Shown here: piece after piece, positions 28,620 through 37,916 of the stretch
Position numbering within the stretch: position 1 is the first letter of the stretch
Layout: every line of letters begins with the position of its first letter
DNA from: Chrysophaeum taylorii
Lineage: Eukaryota > Sar > Pelagophyceae > Pelagomonadales > Pelagomonadaceae
Length of the DNA: 56,465 nucleotides
Direction: 5' to 3'
NCBI GenBank assembly: GCA_029834535.1
Contig: JAQMWT010000559.1
Span: 1 to 56,465 of the forward strand
Notes under the pieces: generated by a model
Told to the model about the DNA's origin: nothing
Databases searched by the model: none
Seen by the model: only the letters and a program-made list of their open reading frames with translations
Position numbers and translations under genes: made by a program

Positions 28620-30668
28620 TCACACAGTTGGGGTAGAAGCTTGGGATGAAAGTGCATGGATGGCGGACCGCCACTGCGCGCGGTCTTGTGCGAGGTCGTG
28701 CCACGAGTTGAAGGGGATGTCGCATTTCCGGAGTGCCTTGGCGAGCGACCTCCCGTACGTCATCTGCGGAGCCCCCGGTGGGCGCTTGGAGCGGACCCAA
28801 GACGAGAGCATCTTGCGAGGGAGTCGGGAGAAGGGCATGCGGGCGACGTGACCGGCCCAGCGGAGCTGGCGGCGCGTGACGTAGACGTCGATGGACTCGA
28901 GGCCGAGGCGCCGCCGCAGGATCTCCGTTGAGATGTGGTGGGACCAGGTGTGTTTCCGGGTCACACGACACATGACGCGGGCGCACTGCGCGTGGAAACA
29001 CCGCAGCCGGCGGAACAGGACCTCGGTGAGGCACCACGATTCCGCACCGTGAAGGAGGATGGCCAGGACGAGCGAGACATAGACGAGGCGCTTGGCGCGA
29101 GCAGAGACGGACTTCGAGGCGAAGATGCAGTCCCGCAAGGCACCGAAGGCCTGAGACGCCTTCTTGATCCGCGCGTCGACGTCTGAGTCGTCGCGGCAGT
29201 CGCGCGAGAGGACCGAGCCGAGGTACTTAAACTGGTCGACGACCGGTATGAAGCGGCCGCGCCCGAGCTCGATGTCCGAGAGGTTCGTGTCGTCGAACGA
29301 CTTTGGGTCGCCGTACAGGTGTGCCGGGCGAGCGACGAACAGCATCTCCGTTTTGGACGCCGCTTTCGTGTGTCGGTTGCCGCAATGCACCTCCATGCCC
29401 CAGGCGTCGCAGTGTTCGATGAAGCGCGGTGTCTCGCTGGCGGCGATGTGGCGGTCCCAGAAGAGAAAGGCAACGTCGTCGGCGTACGCCGATTCATCGA
29501 AGGGAAACTCGTCGCCGCGAGCGGACCAACTCCGGTTCGTCATATGAAAGTCTTTCCGCGTACGGTAGACACATGGGGTGCGGCCATGGCGTCGTCGAAA
29601 CGACGTCGTCAGTGCCGCCATGAACAGCACGAACAGGACGGGGCCCAGGACGTCGCCCTGCTTGACGCCGATGATCGAGTCAACCGAGGCGACGACACCG
29701 CTGACCGAGAAGTGGACCTGGATTCGGTGGAGGCCCTTGATGACTGCGACGAGCTTCGGCGGGACGCCGAACTTCAGGAGCACCTCCCAGAGAAGCTCTC
29801 GCGGGACGCGGTCGAACGCCTTAACGAAATCGATGAACAGTACCCACGAGTCCTGACCGTACTCACGCCGCTTCTTCAGCGCTAGCTTGAGCGAGAAGGT
29901 GGCGTCGGACGTACCGCGCTCGGGTCGAAAGCCACATTGAGACTCGTGATCGAGGGCCTCGCAGATGACGTTGAGTCGCGCACGGACGATGTTCGAAACG
30001 ATCTTCTGCGCGACCTCGAGCATCATGATCCCGCGGTAGTTGCCCGGCAGGGAGAGGTCCCCCTTATTGGCGAGAATCCCGAGGAGGCCTACGTCCCACT
30101 CGGCCGGCTGGACTTCGGACTCCCAGAACTCGAGGACTACACGCTCCAACAGCGGGAGCGTGCGAGCGTCGGTAGCGAGCGCCTTCCAGACCTCCGCGCG
30201 CAGGCCCGATTCGCCGGGCGCGGTGCAGTTCAGCTGACCAACGGCCCGTTTTATCGCCTCCTGCGTCGGTGGTTCCCCGAGTTCCGGACGGATCGGCAAC
30301 TGGTCAACGTCGTTGATCACGGTGGGGTCGTAGCGAGCTTGTCGACTGTAGAGCTGCTTGAAGTGCGCCTTGAACACGTCGGCGTTCTCCTGTGGCGACG
30401 AGCACCTGCTACCGTCGGCCTTCGTCATCTGCACCTGCCTAGCCAATGTGGTCCTGGTGAGACCGCGTCGGAGCCGTTCGACCGTATTCCAGTATTTCGA
30501 GGTGCCGCCGAGCGACTCGCTCCCCGCGTTGAGTCCGGCACACAGACGAGTAATCCATCGCTCTTTCGCCCGTGCTACGGCCTTCGCGAGCCGCGACTTG
30601 ATCGCCCGAAGGTCGTCGAGGATCGTGGACGCCGAGCGAAGACGGCGCCGGGCACCGAGCGAGAGCAC
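28620..30668 (-). CDS. LINE reverse transcriptase
   Basis: A 682-residue frame; the phase is open further upstream (to about 30730). RT blocks in order: APGESGLRAEVWKAL-type start, LPGNYRGIMMLEVAQKI, GFRPERGTSDATFSLK, VLFIDFVKAFDRVPRELLW, VKQGDVLGPVLFVLF, and the catalytic SAYADDVAFLFWD. A thumb region follows with FKYLGSVLSRDC and a C-terminal LRWAGHVARM segment seen in many APE-type LINEs. No RNase H or CCHC knuckle is evident. It performs target-primed reverse transcription. There are no internal stops, so only the junction to the endonuclease is broken. Confidence 0.92.
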   Translation of the reverse strand: MLSLGARRRLRSASTILDDLRAIKSRLAKAVARAKERWITRLCAGLNAGSESLGGTSKYWNTVERLRRGLTRTTLARQVQMTKADGSRCSSPQENADVFKAHFKQLYSRQARYDPTVINDVDQLPIRPELGEPPTQEAIKRAVGQLNCTAPGESGLRAEVWKALATDARTLPLLERVVLEFWESEVQPAEWDVGLLGILANKGDLSLPGNYRGIMMLEVAQKIVSNIVRARLNVICEALDHESQCGFRPERGTSDATFSLKLALKKRREYGQDSWVLFIDFVKAFDRVPRELLWEVLLKFGVPPKLVAVIKGLHRIQVHFSVSGVVASVDSIIGVKQGDVLGPVLFVLFMAALTTSFRRRHGRTPCVYRTRKDFHMTNRSWSARGDEFPFDESAYADDVAFLFWDRHIAASETPRFIEHCDAWGMEVHCGNRHTKAASKTEMLFVARPAHLYGDPKSFDDTNLSDIELGRGRFIPVVDQFKYLGSVLSRDCRDDSDVDARIKKASQAFGALRDCIFASKSVSARAKRLVYVSLVLAILLHGAESWCLTEVLFRRLRCFHAQCARVMCRVTRKHTWSHHISTEILRRRLGLESIDVYVTRRQLRWAGHVARMPFSRLPRKMLSSWVRSKRPPGAPQMTYGRSLAKALRKCDIPFNSWHDLAQDRAQWRSAIHALSSQASTPTV

Positions 30669-30697
30669 AAACGCGTGGAGGGAGTTGCGTCGCTCGA

Positions 30698-31918
30698 TCA
30701 GAGGCTGGAGTTCTTCCGCCGCGTCCTCAAACCATCCGGGTCGGAGGCGTCGGGTCTTCGGCCGTAAGGCGTCAGAGGCCGAGCCGCCGCCCGCGCAAGG
30801 CGGGAGTACGGCGAGGACGGCGAGCCCTGGTCGGCGTCGGCCTGGTCGGCGTCGGGTATCTCGTCCGTGGCGTCGGTCGGTGCGTCGTCGGTCACGTTGT
30901 CATGTGACCCACGGCCCAAGCCGAAGATGTCGAGCACTCTCGAGCACCACCGGCGCCGGAATCCGAAGCGCGTGCTTTCTGAGCGCAGGGGAGCGTAGTC
31001 AAGGCGCGCCAAAGAGGGCCGTGTGCCAGGAGGCCGTGCGAGGCGGACTTTGACGCGCAGGATGCACTTGAGAGCGCGGTGGTCCGAGTCCACGAGGCTG
31101 CTGGTCAAACCCACATCAGCGAACCGGTGCACGTCGCGCCGCCGTGAGGTCATGTGATCGAGCTGGTACGTTTTCCAGGAGCGCGGGTGCAGCCACGACG
31201 CGTAGGCGCGCTTGCGGAAGAACGTGCCGACCGACGCCAGACGCCGTGTTGCGAGGAACGTGTGGAGACGGCGGCCAGCGTTGTTGACGTAAGGCGCCCC
31301 GTAGGGCCCACAGGGGCCGTCGACGACGTACTTGGAGCGCACGCCGAGAGCCGCGTTCCCGTCCATCCCCAGGACGAGGATGTCGTCCGGCCGTCGCGCT
31401 TGAAGCGCAAGGTCAATGTCGTCGAAGAACGCGTCCCATTTCTCGTCAGGCGCGGTTCCGGCTGGAGCGTGAGCGCTCATGACAAAGAGGCCGAGGTCTC
31501 GATCGTCATCGTCCTGGACATCGAGTCGCAGCGCAATAACTCGCGCAGATGCGCGGATAACGGTGCTGCCGCTCGCGTGCCACGCCTGTTGCGCCGCAGG
31601 GGACAGCACCACGGCCACACCCTGGCTGCCGCGGGAAGACTGCTCAGAGGCTGCCAAACCGGAACAAACAGCGACGTAGCCGTGTCGCTCGAGCGACTCG
31701 TTGCCGCTGAGCCACGTCTCCTGCAACGTGGCCGCGAAGATGTCCCGCCGCCGTAAAGATGCGAACAACTCTTCCTTCTTCTCGTCGCGTCGCAGACCGC
31801 GAACGTTTTGGTCCACGAATAATCGACCCGTCCGTCGCTTTCTACCCAACCGAGCGAACCCCATCCCAGCGCAGACTTTCCGGGTGCTAACCGGCCAGCC
31901 CGGGAGGCGGGCAGGCAC
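30698..31918 (-). CDS. LINE apurinic/apyrimidinic-type endonuclease
   Basis: A 406-residue minus-strand frame. From about residue 35 it reads QNVRGLRRDEKKEEL, then LQETWLSG (catalytic Glu), VMSAHAP, VLGMDGNAALG, QLDHMTSRR and SDHRALKC (the S-D-H catalytic end motif). This is the exonuclease-endonuclease-phosphatase fold that nicks the target DNA. The true start probably lies near residue 30; the earlier residues come from the GC-rich 5' end. The frame stops at 30698, while the RT phase is already open (EELQPLIERRN region), so a single frameshift near 30730 has split one ancestral polyprotein. Confidence 0.9.
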   Translation of the reverse strand: MPARLPGWPVSTRKVCAGMGFARLGRKRRTGRLFVDQNVRGLRRDEKKEELFASLRRRDIFAATLQETWLSGNESLERHGYVAVCSGLAASEQSSRGSQGVAVVLSPAAQQAWHASGSTVIRASARVIALRLDVQDDDDRDLGLFVMSAHAPAGTAPDEKWDAFFDDIDLALQARRPDDILVLGMDGNAALGVRSKYVVDGPCGPYGAPYVNNAGRRLHTFLATRRLASVGTFFRKRAYASWLHPRSWKTYQLDHMTSRRRDVHRFADVGLTSSLVDSDHRALKCILRVKVRLARPPGTRPSLARLDYAPLRSESTRFGFRRRWCSRVLDIFGLGRGSHDNVTDDAPTDATDEIPDADQADADQGSPSSPYSRLARAAARPLTPYGRRPDASDPDGLRTRRKNSSL

Positions 31919-32019
31919 CGTCTCACTCCGGGACGGCCGGGGCCGCCGCAGGGAGCAAGCGTATTAGGCGCCGTCCTCCATCGCAACCATAAGGTTAACG
32001 ATCGCAAGGTCACGATAAT

Positions 32020-32198
32020 ACGACACTATAAACAAGCACACAGGGGTACGCCGTCTTTATCGTGTGCGGTGTAGCTATGTACAACCCATGTTAAAGCGTA
32101 TACAAACAATTGTGTTGCATGGCGAGGCTAGACCGGCGCGGTAACGGTCCAAAACCCAATAAGTACGTGCATGCAACACATGATCCCTCAGGACCCCG
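32020..32198 (-). other. Leader of the long copia element between PBS and the LINE
   Basis: No open frame of note. It contains CATGCAACACA and GTTGCATG words. It is continuous with 28533 before the LINE insertion. Confidence 0.5.
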
Positions 32199-32212
32199 CT
32201 GGGCCCATAACC
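32199..32212 (-). other. Primer-binding site of the long copia element (half-tRNA type)
   Basis: On the minus strand GGTTATGGGCCCAG, identical to 8963-8976 and 54161-54174 although the LTRs differ. It lies next to the LTR that ends at about 32213. Confidence 0.82.
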
Positions 32213-32474
32213 TTCAGAGAATTCCGCTAGGCAGTGGTTAGATCACTGAGAGACCATCCCGCCTCACCGCGTGAGTCTGGCAATGATAAGTAGGTTTCAG
32301 GCAAGGGGCAGCAAAAAAAGCAATCCCCGACACCACGTAGGTAGGTAAGTGCGTGCCCCCGCTAGGGCCGGATTCAAGTTTTTATATTACAAAAAAAAAA
32401 TTCGATTTCGTGGCGATTTCGGTCGTTAGGAGGCGATTAGTGCCACTGACGGCGCGCCTACGCTTGGTCGCGCG

Positions 32475-32882
32475 ATGGCGCAGCTCCCAGAGTACGAAGA
32501 GGACCGCTCGCGTGTCGATGTGACCATGGTCTCCGTGCCGAACGCTTGGCGCCAGGGCGCAACCCGTGCTGCGGAAATTCTACTTGCAGCCGACGCTGGG
32601 GAGTCGCCATTTTACGACGCAGTCGATGTCGACTTCGATCAAATGGCTGCGGCCGGCGTGGACATGTTCAGGCCGCTCGGTGAGTTTGTGGGATTGAGTG
32701 GAGTTGACGCGGGGACCGCTGACGATGAAGAAGACCAAGAGTGTCGGGACGCTGGTAACTTCGTGGACTTGGTGCACGATCCCGTACGCGACATCGAGGC
32801 ATCGTTAGAAGAAAGTTGCAGCATCGACCGCAAGCAGCGGACCGTCGTGGACGCTAGCAACCAGGCAGTTAGTATGTCTTAA
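32475..32882 (+). CDS. Acidic 135-residue protein within the hAT element
   Basis: Plus-strand frame from ATG 32475 (MAQLPEYEEDRSRVDV). It is acidic and rich in Asp, Ala and Val, and I recognise no domain. It lies between the left inverted repeat and the convergent zinc-finger-like frames. It may be a remnant of the transposase C-terminal side, a passenger gene fragment, or an accidental frame. The preceding 70 bases (GGCGATTTCGGTCG region) are G/C/T-rich, with a poly-A run at 32391-32400. Confidence 0.4.
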   Translation: MAQLPEYEEDRSRVDVTMVSVPNAWRQGATRAAEILLAADAGESPFYDAVDVDFDQMAAAGVDMFRPLGEFVGLSGVDAGTADDEEDQECRDAGNFVDLVHDPVRDIEASLEESCSIDRKQRTVVDASNQAVSMS

Positions 32883-32924
32883 TGACGGGAAGCTGACCCG
32901 GCCAGGGGAGGCCGGCGCACAGAG

Positions 32925-33808
32925 TCAGCGGGGCCAAGAGCTCCCTTGGACTTCCGCGAACGGGGTCTCGGTCCCGCCGTTGTTGTCGAGTCTTCTGGTA
33001 GTATCGAAGCAGAGCCGGACGCGGCGGTTAACAGCAAGAGCGACACGATCTCGGGGAGGGCGGTTTGCAGTCGAACCCGCCTCACCGGACGACAATGTGT
33101 CGTCGTCGCCGCAGTGATCGACGACGACGACGTCGTCGTCGTCGTCGTCGCTGCAGAGGTCGACGACGACGTTGTCGTCGTTCATTTTTTTATCACTCAT
33201 GAAGTCCTCGTCCTCGTCCTCGTCGAATTCGTGGGACTCAGCCAGGGCCGGGGCTTCGCCCGACAAGGAAGCGATTGGTTGCCGCTCTTGCATGAGAACG
33301 TCGTCGTCTTCGTTGTCTTCGTCGTCGTCGTCCCCGATATCCTTCATCTCCTCATCATCACGAGCGCCACCAAATGGAACCGTGGCCGATTCGTTCACTG
33401 CGGTCGATTCGTTCACCTTGGGGCGTCTTGGTTGCGGCTGGAAGAAACTTGTGATCGAGCGCGCCGCAGTCGTCTTCTTCGCCGGCGAGTGCTTTGACTT
33501 AATATGTTGTATTCTTCGCCGGCGAGTGCTTTGACTTAATATGTTTGTTGCAGTGGAACAGAGACGCCGTCGTGCTCGCGCCGTCCGCGGCGTTCGACTC
33601 GCCGAAATCACTGGACGTGCACCCGGACTCGCAGCATCGGACCCCACGGCTCGTCACTTCGAAAGTTACGGTTAGCGCCATGCGCGCAAGCCTTTTCCCA
33701 GTCCGACTTCGTCGCCTTCACACAAAACTTTGAACCCGCGGCCACCGGCGGCCACGTCGCCTGCTTCTTTCCTTTATCATGACCGTAACAAGGCAGCTCC
33801 GCGCTCAT
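32925..33808 (-). pseudogene. BED/C2H2-like zinc-finger protein fragment of the hAT element
   Basis: Three minus-strand phases in sequence: 33608-33808 (MSAELPCYGHDK, SKFCVKATKSDWEKAC), 33499-33681 (RCCESGCTSS, then FHCNKHIKSKHSPAK) and 32925-33647 (HIKSKHSPAKKTTAARS, then SITSFFQPQ, then long Asp/Glu runs). Paired Cys followed by HIKSKH looks like a BED-type finger at the N-terminus of hAT transposases. SITSFF resembles a PCNA-binding (PIP-box-like) motif, without the leading Gln. A 37-bp tandem duplication at 33474-33545 repeats the HIKSKHSPAK codons and shifts phase. The acidic tract is encoded by (GAC/GTC)n. Confidence 0.45.
33474..33545. repeat. 37-bp tandem duplication
   Basis: TTCGCCGGCGAGTGCTTTGA with flanking bases occurs at 33476 and again 37 bases later. 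The length is not a multiple of three, so it shifts the reading frame of the zinc-finger-like gene. Confidence 0.9.
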
Positions 33809-34230
33809 CTGACACCCTTGGCCAGCGCTGGGGGCAGCCTTCGAGAGCTCCTAGGCAGAGACCTAGGGTTAGCGTCGGCCTATATTTTAAATCGGTATGT
33901 ATGTGTGTAGAGAGGTAGGTAGGTAGCTGCCGGAGGGCGGATTTTGGAAAATCGACGTGGTATTAGGGGCTGCTTTTTTTGCTGCCCCTTGGTTTCAGGG
34001 GGCTACATTGTAGGGCCCCCCTAGCCTCGGCACACGACAGACGACACATAGCAACACATCAGTGTAACATGTAAGTACTACGTACCTGCGGGACGCGCTA
34101 GACCATGATGATGAGCTTGAGCACAAATCAGAGGACTATTTGATTGTGTAAAAAGGAAGAAGAAGGGTAAGGAAGAGATCGCGTTCTCGACGGACGGAAT
34201 AAGGGTAGGAGTTAGCAGATTTCCCTGCAT

Positions 34231-34528
34231 TATTCCGCGAGGCAGTGGTATAAAGTCACCGAAGAACCATCCGTCTCACCGTGTGAGTCTGGTAGGTTAA
34301 GTTCAGGGAGCAGGTTAGTTCCGCTGACCGCAGCACACGACAGACGACACGTATAACTACACCTAGTTTAACATGTAATTATACGTACCTACGGGACGCG
34401 CTATGCCGTGATGATGAGCGTGAGCAGAAATCAGAGGACTATTTGATTTGGTGAAAAGGGGAGAAGCAGGGTAAGGAAGAGATCGCGTTCTCAACGGACG
34501 AAATAAGAGCAGGAGTCAGCCGATTTCT
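34231..34528 (-). repeat. Second, tandem LTR copy of the long copia element
   Basis: Direct repeat of 32213-34226 (hAT excluded) with almost no sequence between the two. It may be the outer LTR left by recombination between a solo LTR and a full element, or a tandem LTR formed at integration. Confidence 0.7.
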
Positions 34529-34625
34529 AAGCAATTACAAGCCGGCTTCTCGCTTCCGTGACCGCAGGCTCCGACCTGAATTCCAGACAGTCGAAGTCCG
34601 CGGCGCCACACTTAAAAATAATATC
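34529..34625. other. Short unassigned stretch
   Basis: No gene or repeat recognised between the tandem LTR and the next LTR remnant. Confidence 0.4.
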
Positions 34626-35110
34626 TGGAGATATTTGACCCTCTCCGGGTATACGGTAGAGATAAAGACCGCGTGCGGTCTTAGGTGCGACTATACCATT
34701 CCGCTTGTCACATGTTACTGCACAAGGCAGGAATTAGCTCCAAACTTCCCCAGGGACATTAAGTCCCGTAGAAGCTTTCACACTGACAACGAGGGACAGA
34801 GTTCCTGCTAATTAAGCAAAATACTCTGGACCTTACTGCACGCAAATGGTGGATTTCTCCTGTTAGGAAGAAAGCACGAGATGATTCTCATATCTAGCTA
34901 GACTTGGAAGCGGGAGGGGAAGGAAGGGCAGGGACGTGGGAAAGCCGTATTAGTTCGGAGAGAGAACCCCCATGAAAGACGGTGTATAAGAAAAGGTGCG
35001 AAAAGCTCCAAAGCGCCGTACATGTTATGAGTCAACTCTCTGGACCCCCTCGACGTGTGGAAGATGCTTTATGCATCCCAGACGTTCGTGAGAGTGCGGA
35101 GATCGTGCAC
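34626..35110 (-). repeat. LTR remnant of the plus-element type, with its purine tract
   Basis: Inverted relative of 8568-8962 and 14956-15350 (shared: CTCGTTGTCAGTGT, ACCCGGAGAGGGTCAAAT, GGTCTTAG/CTAAGACC region). Here it starts TCCAGAG at 35044 and keeps the GAGGGGG tract (35045-35051) and about 50 bp of internal sequence. This marks a 3' end of an older, diverged copy whose body is gone. Confidence 0.75.
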
Positions 35111-35755
35111 TAGACGTGAAACGCTGAACCATTATGGACAAAACAAAACAGACAGACAAACAGACAAAGGAGACAAGTGTCGTCACCAGCAGCCAATCGA
35201 AGCGTATATGACACACACACTATTAAGAACGTAGTTCACATGCACGAGCGGCACGAGCGACTGTCAAGAAAGACATGAGGTTGCGGCTTCATGTGAATTA
35301 TATGAGTCATCCGCAGCTGTCAAAGATGTTGTTTTATGACGCTCTTGCATTTTACTTTAGGATGCGGAAAGCGAGGGACGTCATTGACTAGTCAGTGAAT
35401 TAGCAAACGCAAGAGTTACGCAAGCTTGATCGACATGATGATTGAGGCTGGATATGTGAACGGCTTGGTGTGTTCAGATAACAGATGCTGGCCAAAAACT
35501 TGCTGCAGCTGCCTTACAATGAAGCACAATGAGCGATAGTGCAAGCATCATGGAATAGATCCTGCAATCGTTAAATTCTATGTCTCCTGAATTAAAATGT
35601 AGCACGATACTCTTCAAAATAGGAGAACAGTGCCACCAGGATGTCATACGAAAGCATGAACTACTTCAAGGAAGTGTGATCGACCAATGACAGTCAGATG
35701 GTCAAGTCAATAGTGAGGTTCCACAGGGCTAAAACCCCGAAAAAAAAACGAACGG
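35111..35755. other. No recognised gene; AT-rich sequence
   Basis: Contains AACAGACAGACAAACAGACAAAGG (35141-35170), similar to the simple tract at Helitron-like 5' ends, and a poly-A run at 35738-35747. Otherwise nothing recognised. Confidence 0.5.
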
Positions 35756-36212
35756 TCATTCAACGACTCCAAAACGGCCATGTAACGGCTCTACAATTTG
35801 ATCGAAAAGGTCAGCACAGTCTGGCACAGAGAATTTGCTTTCAATGTCGACGTTCTCGATAACTGCAACAAAAGCGGGGTTGGCTACGGCGGGCGTCGTG
35901 ATACGGTTTGAGATGTCCGTCGCGTCTAAGGTGTCGTTCAGCGGCAACCACCTGGCGGACCCGAAGATCAAGGAGACATTCGTCCGCAACTGGGTGGCCT
36001 TCGACCCGTTCAACGCGAGGAAGGAGAGGACGAGATGTGAGGGAACTTGTGCGCGGAGTTCACCAAGGCCACAAACACCACCTGCGCCGTTCAGCCCCCG
36101 TCATGCGTCGTCTCACAGGGACCCTCGGCAGCGGCCTTGCCACCGTAGGACGCCGCACGGCGCGCATCACCCTGTGAAGGTTGCGGCGGATTGTGCGCGC
36201 CATTTTTGTTGA
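35756..36212. other. Possible host gene fragment, strand uncertain
   Basis: Both strands have an open frame. Plus 35835-36212 includes SVASKVSFSGNHLADPKIKE and FVRNWVAFDPFNARKE. Minus 35756-36013 includes ANPAFVAVIENVDIESKF and ends in FGVVE with a stop. The sequence matches no mobile element in this window and has a balanced protein-like composition. I cannot assign a family. It may be an exon fragment or unrelated sequence beside the LARD insertion. Confidence 0.25.
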
Positions 36213-36341
36213 AGTACTTGCGTAATAGCACACGTGTCACGCTTTTCCAGCGTTTTCGGAAAAGCAACGGACTACAAACGGCTCTATTTTATTTTTTTCG
36301 GCTCTATCCTGCGGAACCTCACTAATGATAGCTAGTTAGGC

Positions 36342-36527
36342 TAGAGATAGGAAATTTGATTTTGGGTTAGTACTCCCCCCCCTCACTCACACTAACACCC
36401 CATAACCAATATAATCACTGTGTCGAACACCGTACCGCTCTTTGTGACGCTAGGGACAGGGCGTCAGAGTGGCACTACCACTGCCATCATTCTCTACCAC
36501 GGGCACAGTGAATTTTTACTGTCTCTA
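36342..36527 (+). repeat. 5' LTR of the complete LARD element
   Basis: TAGAGATAGG to CTGTCTCTA, followed by the PBS-like GGTTTGGACCCAG (36528-36540). Confidence 0.85.
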
Positions 36528-36737
36528 GGTTTGGACCCAGACGGGTACTGGTAGAGAAACGTCCCTCCGAAAGACATCGATCTCGATCGACGTCTCGGAC
36601 AAAGACCCAGGATTTCCAGGAAAGAGCAATCTCCTGAAGTTCCTGAAGTTTCGAAGACCGTGGTCAAGTCTAATCGCTTGCTACTGGTGAAAAGCGTGAA
36701 AGAAACCAACAACAGCGCAAAATGCAACCCCAAAACG

Positions 36738-37916
36738 ATGGCGACTCACGACCCACAAGTCAAGAGTCTGGAATTAGCGACGCAATTCGCTACACAACAT
36801 GCTCTCTGGCAACAGCTCAAAGCTGATTGGCAACAGCTCAAAGCTGATTTCCATGATCAGATCGCCACTGATTTCGCTAATCTCAGAGCCAAACACGCTG
36901 CCGAAAATGCTGCGCTCGCCGCAAGAATCGAAGCTCTAAACGAACATCTCGACCAATACGAGCAACTCGACCAGGACGAGCAACTTGAACAGGCTTCCCG
37001 CCTGCTGTTCCTAAGAAAACCCCCCTCGCGCAAGCTTCTCACGAAGTCGCGACCCAAGACCCGATCATCTCGATGGTCACCCCCCCTCCTGCTGTTCAAC
37101 ACGTTCTCGAACATGGACAACACCCACCTTCTGCCGTCAACCCCACCGGATGTCAAACACCCCACGGCAAAGTCTCGGCCCCCGCTGCCTTCCCTCCGGA
37201 CCCTGGCATAGCCAAGGTTACTCCACAACCTGGCACACCCCACATTCACGAGGACACTCCACCTTGTTCGAATATCGCACCAGCGATGTTGAACACTCCA
37301 CCACCACCACCACTAAACATTACTCCCTTCACTCCACCAACTCCACCGGAGCCTCCACTTCGTTCGCTGGAGACTAACTCCCCACCGTCGGACCCTCCTG
37401 TCCGATATCCATCATCTTCCGCAAGCCACTCTCCTCCCGACTTTCATCTCCACCCACAAGACCATGCCACCTACGGCCACGACGGCACCGGCATTTTCAT
37501 CCCTACCCAAGCTCCTTCCGCGGCTCAAGCTACTGCCGCCACAACATCGGACCCTCCTGCCCGATCTTCGTCGCCTTTCGAAAGTCGCTGTCCCCCCGAT
37601 TTTCACCTCCACCTGCGTAATTACGCACTCCACGGCTACGACCCTTCTCCCGTCTCCACCCAAGCAACACTCCACCTTCTTTCTCCAAGTTCCAATGCAC
37701 CTCCGTCTGCGCTCCAACGCGAGTTGGCCACCACTCAGGCTGCACTCCACTCCCAAACCGCCGAATTGGCCGCAACCAAGGCCACGCTCACTCTCGATGA
37801 CGACGCTTTGTCCTCCACGGCCGCCAAACTCACCATAACCGACGCTGCCTTAGCCTTCGCCACTGCCAAGCTCGCCACCCAAACCGACGAACTGGTCTCT
37901 ACCCACGCGGAACTCC
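36738..37916 (+). CDS. gag-like coiled-coil protein, first segment
   Basis: Begins at ATG 36738 (MATHDPQVKSLELATQFATQ), the start shared by three copies. The first ~90 residues are a Gln/Ala/Leu-rich coiled coil. A phase shift near 37050 passes to the frame 37073-37916, which has a long Pro-rich region and a second coiled coil (AALHSQTAELAATKATL, AALAFATAKLATQTDELVS). The gypsy element interrupts it after the codons for HAEL. The protein resumes at 45075 (HLKDTQLKALETAHADIRNS). Presumed structural protein; no zinc knuckle. Confidence 0.6.

Larger units (their letters stand above)
28534..32009 (-). mobile_element. Full-length APE-type LINE
   Basis: A 3,476-bp non-LTR retrotransposon, transcribed leftward. 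Endonuclease and RT frames are followed by an 86-bp 3' UTR and a (GTTA)n tail (seen as AACTAACTAACTAAC at the left end). The 10-bp target duplication TCACGATAAT is at 28524-28533 and 32010-32019. Its first ~150 and last ~170 bp are shared with the short derivatives A to E. It lies in the leader of the long copia element. Confidence 0.9.
32302..33991. mobile_element. hAT-type DNA transposon (1.69 kb)
   Basis: Terminal inverted repeats start CAAGGGGCAGCAAAAAAAGC (21 bp perfect at 32302-32322 and 33971-33991, imperfect to about 37 bp). An exact 8-bp target duplication GTTTCAGG is at 32294-32301 and 33992-33999. An 8-bp duplication and CA-GGG-type ends are hallmarks of the hAT superfamily. It carries two convergent open regions but no recognisable hAT catalytic or dimerisation domain, so it is probably an internally deleted, non-autonomous copy. 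Confidence 0.85.
32213..34226 (-). repeat. LTR of the long copia element, split by a hAT transposon
   Basis: LTR sequence at 33992-34226 and 32213-32301 (about 320 bp in all), interrupted by 32302-33991. It aligns along its whole length with the adjacent copy 34231-34528 (shared: CACACGACAGACGACAC, GATGATGAGC, GCAGTGGT, GTGTGAGTCTGG). Confidence 0.78.
18256..34528 (-). mobile_element. Long copia-type retrotransposon with DNMT (minus strand, nested)
   Basis: In transcription order: tandem LTRs (34528-34231 and 34226-32213, the latter split by a hAT element), PBS (32212-32199), leader, a LINE insertion, gag, LINE fragment D, protease, UGA, DNMT, LINE derivative C, integrase, RT, RNase H and a coiled-coil region. 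This is the copia order (protease, integrase, RT, RNase H) with DNMT added after protease. The 3' LTR is not seen; the element stops at LINE derivative B. Several frames are shifted, so it is defective. Confidence 0.8.

Noticed and set aside
29937..30767. Long plus-strand open frame opposite the LINE RT (276 residues), and similar ones at 29319-29885 and 31154-31756
   Set aside because: These are antisense shadows of GC-rich RT and endonuclease codons; the minus-strand frames carry the catalytic motifs.
32946..33497. Val- and Ser-rich plus-strand frames opposite the hAT zinc-finger region
   Set aside because: They arise from the (GTC/GAC)n tract read on the wrong strand and have no domain.
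35141..35170. AACAGACAGACAAACAGACAAAGG as a fifth Helitron-like end
   Set aside because: Only the simple tract matches; no helicase, minisatellite or C-rich unit lies beside it.
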